Assembly (NCBI GenBank): GCA_026874595.1
Contig: CM049310.1
Span: 32,801,558 to 32,865,557, forward strand
DNA from: Sipunculus nudus
Taxonomy: Eukaryota; Annelida; Sipuncula; Golfingiida; Sipunculidae
Length of the DNA stretch: 64,000 nt
Direction: 5' to 3'
Each line of letters starts with the position of its first letter. Position 1 is the stretch's first letter. Made by a program: the position numbers and the translations under genes. Shown piece by piece: positions 36,731-50,332 of this stretch. The notes below the pieces were generated by a model. That model saw only the letters and a list, made by a program, of their open reading frames with translations, ran no database searches and was not told the origin of the DNA.

Positions 36731-37782
36731 CACTCAAAAAACAGATTGGTTAAACATGTAACCAATTTAATTGGTTAAGTCAATATTTGTTGTTTTAACC
36801 AAGATATTGTTTATCTTAACCAACGCATTGTTAAAATACTAACCAAACCAGTTAGTTGTTCTGACCAATTTTTATTGGTTAACAGAATAAAAATACTGTG
36901 TGTAGGTTTAACCAATATTTTGGTCAATTGATAACCAAAATATTAGTTACCTTAGGACACATATATGACCAATCTGGTTGGTTGAGATTTAACCAACACA
37001 TTGGTTATTTTAACCAACTTTGGTGTTATATAGTAATCAAACTCATTGAGCATTTTGACCAATTTTTATTGTTCGACCATTTGGTTGCATATATTAAACC
37101 AGTTTTCTTGGTTGAGTTAAAAATTGGTTGGTATTACCAACATATTGGTTATTTTTACCAACTGATTGGTCAAGCCCTGACCGAACCGATTGGTCAGTTT
37201 TATTATCAGACATAAAATTGCTCCAAATCAGTTACAAGTGATGCAAGCTTTACTGGCTGTGGGGCAAAACGTCTGACTTGTATGTACGCGGTCACAGGTT
37301 CGGTTCCAGTATCTGACGGAATTTGTGTTTCCCCCTTGAAACCCACACCAAAGCAACCCGAAATTGAAGAATGACTTATAAGAAGACTTCCCATCAATCT
37401 GGGGAATAAAACTGAAAAAGGGACTGAAAGTAGCAGTGCACAGATAAATGTGTCCACTGGTCTGACCAACTGGAATTGGCTCATGTGACCAATTTATTAT
37501 CTGATTTAACCACTTTGTTTTGGTTGACCTCAACCAAAGAACATTGGTTGAGAATAACCAAATTATTTTGGTCAAACTGACCTATTTTTTGGTTTAAATG
37601 ATCAGCTGTGTTGGTTGCTTTGAACAATATATTGGTTGATTTGACCAATGCCTGTTATTTGATTTCAACCAAATTTAATTGGTTGTTCTAAACAATAAAT
37701 TGTTTGGACATATTTTGAAGAAAATTAATTGGTTGGATTCAACCAATTTTTTGGTTGATTCAACCAATCTGTTTTTTGAGTG
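36731..37782. mobile_element. Foldback element of TTGGTT/AACCAA palindromes
   Basis: The perfect inverted ends are CACTCAAAAAACAGATTGGT at 36731 and its reverse complement ending at 37782. Almost the whole 1,050 bp consists of short AACCAA...TTGGTT palindromes spaced every 20-50 bp on both sides of a central insertion (37205-37445). There is no coding capacity, and no clear target duplication was found. It is probably a non-autonomous DNA transposon with satellite-like inverted subrepeats. Confidence 0.75.
37205..37445 (+). mobile_element. tRNA-derived SINE nested in the foldback element
   Basis: Sequence unlike its surroundings, free of TTGGTT words. CACAGGTTCGGTTCCAG fits the Pol III B box (GGTTCNANTCC). 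A box-like TGGCTGTGGGGCAAAACG lies about 40 bp upstream. A non-tRNA body follows. Confidence 0.55.
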
Positions 37783-38617
37783 TACTTAAACCAGTTTCAT
37801 TAAGTGTCTGCACCTTCTGTTAACTTGTGATTTTTAACAAGTACACGAGCAAAGGCAAATGTTTCAAATAATCAAATGCAAATTCGCATATAAAAAAAGT
37901 CAAATGCAAATACAATAAAAGGATCAAATTCAAAAGCATCTGTAAATGCACTTAAAAAATATATATGTAATTAAACTTTATGTGGTTAAAATATATACAA
38001 TATTACTTGGGGTTAAGTCACACTTAGTGAATTTTTATAAACTAAATACTTGTATAAGCCTTTTGTGGTTTATTTAGTCTTAAATATGTACTAATAATGT
38101 ATTTTATCAGGATTTGTGATTTGTGCTTCAGTTAAATCATGCAGCTACATGTTAAAAAATAAAATATTCTATGGACTGTTGAACACCATATTACATACCT
38201 ATATGCAAAATAATTGTTCAAATTTACATCACAGCATTAAATGAGTGTAACAATTTACAGCAGGCGCCGTAGACATATGGTGTATGCATAAACACCTCCA
38301 GCTGGCATCTCAAATCTGTCATTATTTGAATGGTCAAATATACAAGTATGTTCAAGCGTGCTGATGGCCCTCTCAACAGGGGCTGAAGATGCATGCAGGT
38401 GTACTTTTTCTTAATTGTACAGGATAATGTACAGCAACAGCAATGCACAGCAATTGGTTAATGAAAATGTGAAATTTTTCAAATCCAAGTGCAAATGCAT
38501 TTGAAACCCAAGCCTGCTTTAATAATTTGAGAAAGGGGTTATATGAAAGGGGCGTAGCCATGATTGAGGGAGGGGATGGGCCGAAACTTTGGCAAAGGAA
38601 TTTGATAAACTTATATG

Positions 38618-38670
<53 letters not shown>

Positions 38671-39905
38671 TGACTAATATTTTAATATTTCAATAATAAA
38701 TATAAGTTGTTCAAGTTGAATAAATAAAAAATATCATATTTGCCGGATCAAACCGATAGAATGTAGAGGTGTCAATAAAGAATGCATTAATTAGTACAAC
38801 AAGTGAAATATCGGGAGACTTTATTTTGAACTGTATCAATTTCAACATAATTATTTTATTCTAAAATCCATAATAAATATATAGTCAACGGCTCTTATTA
38901 TTCGTGTGCCCTGAGCAAACCAAAGATGGCTCAATTGGATTTATGCAAGTACGACTTTTTTATTGCCTCTGTCACAAGGGTATGCGTTCACCCCTATTCG
39001 TGTGTGTTATGGTGTGTGTGCGTGTGTGCGTGTATATGTTTGATCCCAACATAACTACGGAATCATGTACGGAATCGCGTGAAACTTCAGGGCATTTCGG
39101 GAATGGGCAGGTGAAGAATCGAGTAGACACATGATCCAGATTCAGAAACGTCACCAAGGAATATTCACAAATGTAGAGTCACTTATGCATGAATGAACCT
39201 GGGAATATGGGCGAAAACGTGAATTACACACGTTTCTGGAGCATCAAATGGGACCCCCACATGGTTTGCATTCCTTAGAAGGTAGATTTCTAGTTTTGAA
39301 GTAGAGACCGAATCATTCAGCAGAACTGGTGACCGCAGATGTTCGGTCAGACTTGCCGATACATACATACAGTAAATATTACCAATACAATAAGGTGACT
39401 TAATCACAATGAATCACAGGTAAAATCTCCACTTTAGGTTACTTTCCAATACAGGCGCAATTCTCTTGCGGACAGTTGGTGGCCGTAATCGTTTTAATAC
39501 AGACACCCCATTTATAGGCCAAACCCCGTAGCCCCACTCTTGTTATTGTGAAGTTTCACTGTATATGTTACTTAGTAACACCATGGATGGGGACGTTTTA
39601 CTTAGGATAAAATTAATAAAAATATCATATTCGCAGGATTAAACCTGATTAATGTAGAATTGTCAATAACAATACATTTTTAGACTAAGTGAAATTCCTG
39701 GAGGACAGAGAGTAATGGATGCGACGGGGGGGGGGTGCATCGCCCTCTTGATTTATATAAAATGTTTTTGAATTAACTATAACACAAATGAAAATGTTTT
39801 AATAAATATTCCAAACGAGTTTACAGAGATATAACATCACCAAAATATCAAACACTATACATGGACTAGAATGTTTATAGAATTATACAGCATTATGCAT
39901 AAAGC
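37783..39905. other. Intergenic, no gene recognised; (AT)n at 38618-38669
   Basis: AT-rich. A GGGGCGTAGCCATGATTGAGG stretch at about 38549 resembles a hAT-type MITE end without a partner. No exon was found. Confidence 0.4.
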
Positions 39906-39906
39906 A

Positions 39907-39912
39907 TTTATT
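39907..39912 (-). promoter_or_regulatory. Possible polyadenylation signal of the transporter gene
   Basis: AATAAA on the minus strand, about 100 bp beyond the stop codon of the transporter. Confidence 0.5.
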
Positions 39913-40011
39913 TACCAACAAGAGTACCATCGAGCCGAGTCCTATAGGTACGTAGGTACGTGTTATTTTGGACAAGGGTGTATGTGCATTAAACATTTTA
40001 AATCTAGCATT

Positions 40012-43000
40012 TTACTCTTTTTCAATTTTTGTAGTGCTTAGTTCTGTATGGTTGCCGTTTTTCGCGTTTTCTTTTGCCACCTCATACATTGAGCCTGATC
40101 GAGGAACTAGGAAGAAAGTAATGAAGAAGAACACAGCCCCGATGACGTAGAACCCAGGAAACGTAATCAAAAGCGCAGTCCGCAGATCTAAAGCACGTCT
40201 GATGGGAGTAACAAACAAGTTCATATTCCCGCCAATAACGCGTATAATGAAGAAATACACAGCAATGGCGGAAGTGGTAAGTCCCTTTGGAACAAAACTT
40301 ATCACAATGGCGGCACACACGCCGATCCACATCTCCCCGAATAAATAAGCTGGTATATGACTGATGAAAGCCCATGGCATCGGCAGGTATATTGTTCCCA
40401 CCTGGAAAGGTGCGCTGATTAACTGGAAAAACACAGGAGATAAACATAAAAATTAACACGCAGCATCACCATGTTGTATGCTATATGACCAGCTGCTGCC
40501 TTTCACTAGGCTGCACCAGGCGTCTGACGTCGTCAGTGACGTCACGTTATCGCGCTTCATACTAATTGATGATAACATCTTATGTCAAAATAGTAAAATA
40601 AAACGCCGATCGTATGGTTTGGCCTATTTGTGTGTAGGCTTTAAACCAAATTTAATTACATCGAGATGTTCCTATTCATGACTTTATAATATGTCATATT
40701 TCACACTTAAAATATCCATGTAAATTTTTCTACGCTTCGTGCAAGATTAACGAGAAAATTAAAGATATACATGCATTTTGATTGTACGTACCAGGCAGCC
40801 AATCAACACCATGAGACGACCACGCGGCCCTCGATTGGCTGATAATTTGTCCGACAGAGCGCCACCTCCAAAAGCACCGAGTGACCCAAAGATGAGAGGA
40901 ATCCAGGACATCCATGATTCAATCTGAAAAAGATCCGTTTGCCCGACTTAGCCCTAGAGATTGTATTTATTCATCATACGTTATATAGTTGAAATGTGTT
41001 TACATCGGTAACTGTGATTTCATAAAAAGGGAGAATCAGGAATAAATGTTGATTTATGAGGCACCGCGCGATTCAATTTTGACCCCTGCATCAAAATTTG
41101 CGCTCAACTGTTTAGCAAAAAAACATGTTATTATCATGTTATTCCTGATTATATGAAAATGTTATCGAAAATTTACAATTAAACGTTAATTAATTTATGA
41201 AAAAAATGTGTCTGATTACCTTTTTATGTAAGCCACGCAGTGTTTATGAATAGGGTATTAGAAGACACCATTACAATGGATCCTGGGCAAAAATTATTTG
41301 TTGTCAATTTTTTTTTTTTTTTTTTTTTGTTTGAATGGATGCACATGTGAGGAAATATCACTTAATTATTTTGTGATTTAATATTTTATAATTTGACAAT
41401 ATTTGAAAGGCTTGTCTCTGCCCGTCACCATATATATTGATTTTGTTGCAATTTCTGAACTAGTTTGCAAGGCATTGTGTTCTATGCCTGAATTATTTAT
41501 AGCACAAGTGCGATGTTATGTAAAGATGCACAAGGTTTAGCTGTTATCAGCTAATTTTTATCTATGGTCTTCCGTCATGAAATGAGCAATAGGGCCAATG
41601 GGGCTCTGTTGTTGAATTCTTACGGACGTCCCTGGATGGTATTGAGAGAAGAAGTTCCTGATGTTGTAAGCCCAGACGACACCAGCGCCGTTCCTGATGG
41701 CGCCACCGAGACAGAGCATCAACATCTGGGGGTTTAGAAACATCATGGCGGCCTGTTGGAGCTTTCTCGCCCAGGTCGAGATTCCCGTCTGCATCTGCTG
41801 TTTCCGGTAAAATACATATTTTAAAATAACATATAGTAACATGAAATTTTTTATGTAAGTGAATTTCCACATGCCTAATTAAAAAAATGATCTGTCGGAG
41901 AAAATCTCTCTGGTGAACCATAAACACGTCTCTGAAATTACCATATTAAAAGTAAATCAGTTACAGGTATTAACATTAACAAAAATGCTTTGCTCAGATA
42001 TTTCGTTTGATTACTTTAGCCCAAAAGGCAATCAGTAATTATTCACGAAAGCGATTTCTTATGAAAAGTCACCGTTGCATGGGTAATCCGTGAAGTTAAA
42101 AGCCCTGAAAATTACTGATTTATATTTGATTATTGTTTTTATAACGTTTCGCATAACGATAAAGGGGATAATGAAATCCAGTTGCCATCGTAAGTACCAT
42201 ACTGGCACAGCCAGCATGTTATATATAAAGGAGCTGTTTTCGGCAACTTAAAGAGTTGAATAATTTACAGCTAAATTGCGAATCCAAGATCATACGACGA
42301 CATACGTGCTGCCATCTGGCGTCAAATTATATTACTTCTTAAGAATTGTAATACTTAATTCTTGGCATATATGTTTTCTGGCCCATTGAAGTCTATCTAG
42401 ACTGTGCAGTTGCATGATTGTACATATTTTAGTTGCAAATATAATTACTCGCAATCCAGGAGGTCCATGTAAGAAGGGGCTGAAGATTAACTTTCACGCC
42501 TTGCCACAACCCAAGTTTGTATCTTATATGAATTCATTCAAATATATTTAGACACAAACAGGGCTTATGGTAACACTTTCAGTCATGCTGTAGCGTGCTG
42601 AAATCTCAAGCACACAAAAACAGCACCAGGCGGTATGTAAAATTATAATTACCAACAGGCATTAAATCATTAAATACAAAGATCTAAGCTTTCAAGGTAC
42701 CTGGGCTCCTGTCTATCTGCAGCTATGTAAACTTTTATAACACTAATGGATAATCCTTATTACACGTATTCACCAGAACGTCCAGTGAACAGGCAAGTAA
42801 TCATCAATCGGAAAATCTTTCAGAATACACAGTCTGACCTTTGTCCTAGGAATCTCAATCAACGTTAGCACGGTATAGACACTAATGCCCAATCGAGACC
42901 TACACTCGTTCCAAGAATAAGTCCAATAGTCAGGCGAATACCTGGTGAAAATCACAGTTACGTTACACACGACATTAACACCAGTTCTTGGTATCCTTTC

Positions 43001-46000
43001 ACACTGGACTTCAGTCATATGTGCCGCATTTAGTGCACAGTCAGACTAGCCCTAACAACCCGACTCAGCAGGCAGTAAGATAAGTGGGCTGGTGAGCCTA
43101 CTCGAGTCGTGATACAAGTAACATCGAGGAATGTATCGCAGTGGTCTTGCATCAGGTTGCATTCATATTGTGGTAAACGGCCCATAATCTCAATATTATG
43201 CTAAGAATGATGAATTTACACAATAGTATACATGTGAGCTCACAACCCAAACTGAAACACTCTCCATTTCCTGTATAGCCTGCAAGCTGCTGCGTCCTGT
43301 AACCCGTGCGAGCCATGCTTGTGTTTATGCGGTCATAAATACAACAATCATACCGAGGAGTTTACCAATGTGCTGGGTTAATGGAATTTTCTCGCTCATG
43401 TTTGGTATTATATGAAAGTACACAAAAAAATGCTAACGATTGGTCTGGTTTATGTTGATTCCCTGTCCCTGTAGGCCATGAAGTGTTGTCAGAAATGACG
43501 CAAATATTTGCATCTTCATAAGGCCTTATAATGCGTTTTTCAGACTTAGAGGTAAAGACACTCTGGCGCCAGTAATCTGGTCGAAATGGCAGATGGTCGA
43601 TATATATGAGTTTATTTATTATAGTGTCATGTACAATAATACATGAAAAATATAATAAATGTCTGCTTATAGTACCCAACCCTCGCAGGGGTTTATATGA
43701 CACTCAATTCTCTAGTCGATAATGGTGGTACAGGCGTACAAACAGTTCTTTCTTATCTCCCATGCTTTGGCTACAAAGTCACTGATTTCTTTAACACAGT
43801 TTTGAAGCAGGTATATAAATTGACTTTTAGGAGATAATCCTAACAACTCAGTTTCACTGTTATGAAAAGATTTGTAAAGTTTCTCTCTTATTTCCTCATA
43901 TTTTGGACATGAGCATATGAAATGGATTTCATCTTCAATTGAATTGTCCTCACACATGGTGCATATTCTTTCCTCGGGTTTTAATTTTCTAAATTTACCT
44001 GTGATTGCGTCTCGAATATTTTTAAACCTCCCAACTTCAATTTCTAACGGTAAGATTCCACATCTAAGCTGTGCCATTAAGGATCTCTTTTCTCGCGTTA
44101 AATAACGAGTGACATAAGGTTCAGTAGAGAATGAAGGTTTTAGTAATGCGTATGTTCTTAGTTTTGGCTTTAATTTTATTTCTTCTAGCCACTTAGATTC
44201 GTAGAATTCTCGTAATTTTTTGCCAACATTTTCAATAGGACATACTAACCCCTGAGCAACAATATGCGATACATTCGCAATATCTAGAATTTCTTCTACT
44301 TTAGCTGACCAGTTGTTATATCTTAACTCCCGGTCCCAGTTGAAAATTTGTTTTACAAGCCTTCCTTCGTCCATTAATATGAGCTTATTCCAAAATTTAA
44401 GTATTTTCATCTGGCGCCTTTCTAAACTGGGGATCCACCCCATATCCCCAGTTAAACCTAGGATGGGACATAATTTATGAACTCCTAGAAAATACCTTAT
44501 AGCCTTGTTCTGAACTTTATCAACGGTCGGGGATTTACAGTGACCCCATACCTCACAAGCATAATCAAGCACTGGTACTACGGCACTGTGATAAAGTTTA
44601 GTATAAGAATGATAAGAAACATTTTTGAAGTATTTAAATTTTGAAATTATATTCCCAAGTGCTCTTGAACCAGCGTCTGATAAAACATCACTTCCGGTTT
44701 TATAATCCATATGCTCCGAAAGATAAAATCCTAAATATTTATACTCCTTGACAATTTTTAAATTAAACTCGTTTAAATTAAATTTGGACGGAGTAAGCGA
44801 TTTTTTACGATCACGGAAATGGATAACATTACTTTTAATCGGATTCGGATGTAGCTGCCATAACTTACACCACGAGTCTAAGTACGAGAGCATACATTGT
44901 AGGGCACTAGCAGTCGGTGCCACTAGAGCGATGTCATCAGCGTACAGTAATATACTAATTTTAGTAAAGCCACAAGTAATCCCCATGTTGAGCGAATTGA
45001 TAACTCGTACCAACTCATTCAGATAAATATTAAATATTGTAGGTGATAGGGGATCACCCTGGCGTACACCAGAACAGACCGTAAATTCATCAGTGAGCAG
45101 ATCCGGATTAATTCTTACCTGTGCTTTGTTATTCTCATACATAGACTTCAATGCATAATATAGTTTACCATCAATATTTAACTCTAGCAACCGGTAAAGG
45201 AGAAGGTCTCTATTTATTTTGTCAAAGGCCTTTTCCATGTCGATTAGGGCTACAAATACCTCTTTGCCCATATTAATGTAATTGGTCACAATACTTGTAA
45301 GATTAAAAATATGTTCAACACATGACCGACCCCTTCGAAACCCATTTTGCTCTTCAGCTATTAATCCCAAAGAATCACAATACGAGGATATTCGCCTTTC
45401 AATTAATGCGCTGTAAACTTTCCCTACACAAGATAACAATGAAATACCTCTGTAACTCAGAGGCTCATGAGGATCCTTCCCTTTTTTCAAGATAGGGGCA
45501 ATAAGTGATTTATTCCAGCAGGTAGGCACCGTACCTTTGTTAAAGCAAAGAGTAAATAGTCTATACATCATTAACATGACAGTGTGACTTCTTAGAACCT
45601 CGTTTGGTATAAAATCAATTCCAACACTTTTCCTATTTTTTAGGTGCTTAACGATGGATTCTATTTCATGAAAAGAAATCTCACAGTTTAGCATAATATT
45701 ACTTTCATAGTGAGGGAGCTTCATTTTATTTTCTTCGCTTAAAATAATATATTTTATGTTTTCATGAAACCGTTTATCCAAATCCGATACCTCTGTCTGT
45801 TGGTATAATTTTAAGAATTCTTTTCCCCAATAGTTCCTTACAGTCGTCAAATCATACAATAAAACACCATTATTTCTGACCGACAGTGGTATCCTTGACC
45901 TTTTTTGGGAACCCAAACGATTGACCAATCGCCAAAATTGTTTTTGATTTGTTTTTGCCACATTCTCAATATCAGCCAACTTTTTTCTGCGGTAAATTCT

Positions 46001-49000
46001 TTCTTTACACCTTAACATTTTATCGAAACAACGCCTGGCCCGAGTAAATTCTTGTCTTAGTACAATATTATGTAACCCTTTCCTTACATGATTCTTCAAA
46101 TTATGTTCTTTGTTCCGCATATTAATCCAGGCCTCTTCCAGTTTATCGTCCCAATACGACTTTATACTTATTTTTCGTTTACTGGGCCTGCACATGTTCC
46201 GTGCCCTATTCTGTTTGGAGGGCAATCGGTCGTGTATTTCTTCATATATGATGCTACAAAATTGTCTGTAACACAGGTCTATTTCAACATTTTTATAAGG
46301 GCCACGATTATTTTCAAAGAAAGCCTGAGCTTTGTTGACAAAAAGTTCATTATTTAAAATACTTTTTGGGATGTCGTTGAAATTGATACATTTTTTTAAA
46401 GTAGGAAGAGGGCAGTTCGGTGCCTCAGGCTGCATTAAACGATACATTTTCGTGCTAGTGTCAGAAGAAACAATAAAATCAGTGTTGTGTGTTAATCTGA
46501 CTGAAACAATGAGAATCGCATGATCTGGTACTTTACAATGTCCCTCGATCATACTTTGCAGTTTAAACTCATCAATGACGTCAATACCATGACGTATCCT
46601 GAAACCAGTACATTTTTCGAGGGTATCATGACCAGTTATTATAAAATCAACGACTGATTTTCCCCTACCGGTGACTGAGGTGAAATCATTCATGTGTCTG
46701 TCTATTCTACCATTAAGTACACAAAGCATATTTTCTTTAAGGAATTCAATCAGGCTTTCACCATGAAGATTACGAGTTTCATCTAAAATTTCTCTGGGTT
46801 CTAAATTTTCTATCTCAGGAATAGTGTCTTGTAGTTTACCTAAACGAGCATTAAAATCACCAAGTATAAAGACATGGTCAACATCAGAACAATATGTTCT
46901 GACAATACAGTGTGACCTGTTCCGTTATAACACCATCGCAACACCGGTTATTGTACTGATGCGTCTTAAGCTAGCAGAACTGGTCCCCAAGTAAGACGTG
47001 ACTTTGTTTCAGTTTTTCCTTTGCATTGAAAAATTTGCTGTCTTGGGACCCCTTAAAGTATACATTTTGTGACATCTAAGAAGATTTGCCACATTTTGGT
47101 ACAAAGATACTTTGTTTGATTGAACATTTTGAATTTATAAGCGTTTTACTTTAGTTTTAAATATTTAACAAAATCAGTATATTCCAGCACATCTAATGCA
47201 GATACAGAATATATTTGTATGTTAATTAAAAAATATAGATAAAATTCACCTTCAATTTTTTTCTTTTGTGAGTTAAGTTTAAAAAATACGATTTTACAGA
47301 GTATCTAGTTTTGAAACCCTCACAAATCTGTTCATTTTTAGGTTTTCTAAATGTTGTTTCTTGAGAGAAGCAGGGAGACGATGGTTTGTGACATCCATAC
47401 ACCATGCATACGCGTGCACACCACAGATGAAGCCAGGTTTTATCTTGTAATAAGTTTAATTTACATCAATTAATGATAACCAAATGGATAAGATAAGATA
47501 AGATAAGAAAAGATAAAGTTTATTGCTATATATATATGTAATAAAATCATCACATACAATAGTATTTGGCTTGACTGGCTTGCTTAAACAAACACATTTA
47601 ACAAGAAATGATAAAATAAAATTGTGTATAGAAAAAAAAGACGTATGACTAAGAATGTTTGACTAGATTATGTGCTGCAAGTGATATGTTTAATTCCCGA
47701 ACGGCTGACGCGTAAGTGCTATCTTGAGTTCTTTTGGAATTGCCTGATAGCAACCTATAGCGAACCCCCGATTTCATTTTTTAAACAAATAGTGCGCCAG
47801 ATGACTATAGTCTTCTATAATGTCGTTTGCTTTCTTTAACAATCGTGTTTGAAATAAGGAGTCAACTGTGGGTAAAGGAACCCCAATGATCCTCTCAGCT
47901 GTTCTAACTACCCTAGAAAGACGGTTCCTTTCCTCGACCGTGATACTGCCTCCCCATACAGTGACTGACAATTACCGCCCGATAAAACTTTAATAAAATC
48001 GGTTGACATAGCCCGAAATCTTTTAGGTTCCATAGAAAGAATAAACGTTGTTGTGCCTTCTTTACGCAGTAATTAACATTTTCGGCCCACTTCAAATCAG
48101 AAGAAATGAAAATTCCTAAAAATTTAAAACAGTCAACGATTTCAACCTCGGAGCCTTCAATTACTAAGGGTAATATCTCAGTTTTCTTCCGTCTAAAGCC
48201 AATTGTCATCTCCTTGGTTTTCTTTACATTTAACTCCAGATTATTTTCAGAGCACCACGAAGTTAAAGTTTTAATTTCATTGCGGTAAACACTTTCGTTA
48301 TTTCCCCGAATGAGCCCAGAAACTGTTGTGTCATCTGCAAATTTTACAATGAGGCAATCATCAGAAGTAGAGACACAGTCATAGGTGAATAGAGAGTACA
48401 ATTTTGGTGAAAGCACACAATCTTGGGGTGCTCCAGTGTTTAAGACCAATTCTTCGGAAATAATGTTACCAATCTTAACCACTTGAGGCCGATTTGTTAA
48501 ACAATCATCAACAGCGTCGGAGATTGTCTAGAGGTTCACTAGGTTCGGTCCGCTGAAACTTTAGGAGTTCATTCAACATCTGAGGTTTACCAAGGGGCAA
48601 ACTCTACGACTACAGTTGATGCATATCGACTCGCATCTAAGTTAAACACCCTGACTCAATGCTCTTCTATGATATAGCTCAAAGTGTTAGGATTAACTGG
48701 GAGTAATTATGTCAGTTATGTAACTAAAGAAACAGGGTATAATTATTACACATGTAGATGTTATCTCACAGAAAGAAGAAAGAACAGTTTATTAAGAAAA
48801 AAAGGCCTCAGGCCCGAAGTTCCAACATACATGTGGTACATATATACCATCAACCAAAATATTCAATTAAAACCAAAACTACATTACCAGTAATAACTAA
48901 GCAGGAAAAATATACTTTGAATAGTAATAAGAAATGAAAAGGAAAAAAATAATATAAGATAAATAGTCAAATATAATAAAGAAAAAATAAATAAAAACGA

Positions 49001-50271
49001 ATAAAACGAGCAAAAGAAATAAAGTAAACCTCAATAATATTAAAAAAATACAAACACTTATATAAACCTCAATAATATTAAAATAATACAAACACTTATA
49101 TGCCTAGAAATTCATACAATATACTCACATCCTTGCCGTTTTCTGGCGGCTGAAATATTGAGTTACAATAGTGTTACAAAATTTATTATTAAATTTATTT
49201 CACAGACATTTGAGAGAAAGGCTATATTGTCACGTGATTACCAACCTCCGTTTCCTGTTGGCCGTCCTGATTGTCTGCAGCTGTTCCACGTTTTGGTTCC
49301 CGGACTGTGAACAGAATTACGAGACCGACAGCGATCCCTGGTGCTCCGGCTATGAAGTAAACTGCCCGCCATCCAAGCTGGCGCTCAGCAATAAAAAACA
49401 AGAAAGTCAAGCTGTACCCGAGGTAGATCCCCCAGTTCAAAAACCCAAGGGCGGCACCTCTGGTGTTCTGGAAAAAAAAATATTGGCGTCTATATCTGAC
49501 AGCGGTGCCCGTCGCTTTGATATCGTTGGCTCTTCGAAATATTAGAGTAATGGAACAGTAGAACTACAGGTAAATTTTTGTTAGTCCGGAAAGTATCCTA
49601 CTTAAAAAAAGAAAAGAAAAGTAGTTTTACCTCAGCATAGTAGTCAGCGACGAGACTGGTGGCAAATGGAGTGCAACCTGCTGAACTAACAAAAAAAAAA
49701 ACAGTTTATCAATATATAGTATACACTTAATTCATCATAAAAAAAACAAGACAAATCGCACCTAAAACGATTGGTCTGCAGATTTCCTCAGACTGGCAGC
49801 GCTAGTCATATCGAAATTTGCGACACAATGCATGAAGGGACTAATTATTGTCTGGGTATGCGTCCATCCCCTTTTATGTGTTTTTGTGTGTGTGTTTTCA
49901 TACAATAACTCACGCATTCATGAACGTAACTCATGTAATTTTCAGGGCATTAATGGAACGGGCCAATAAAGAATCGATTAGATTTTTTTGTGCATCCGGT
50001 ATATGATCTGAATCATCATTAAAGAATATTCACAAATATAAGGTCACTTATGCACGAATGAACCTGGGATTATGGGCCGAATGAGTGAATGTAAACATAG
50101 TTTTAGGGGCATCCCTTAATAGGGACCCTCACTTGGCGAAGGCTTGCAATCCTTGGAATGCAGATATCTATTTTTCCCCTGTTTCGACACGCCTTTCATC
50201 TTGCAAGTATCGTATAACAATTATATCAGACCATCCGTTATATGTATTATATTAATTTCCAGAGACACCTT

Positions 50272-50332
<61 letters not shown>

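Noticed and set aside
42770-43018. 82-codon cysteine-containing minus-strand frame in a transporter intron
   Set aside because: No family recognised; it could be a fragment of an unknown element, but nothing supports a gene.
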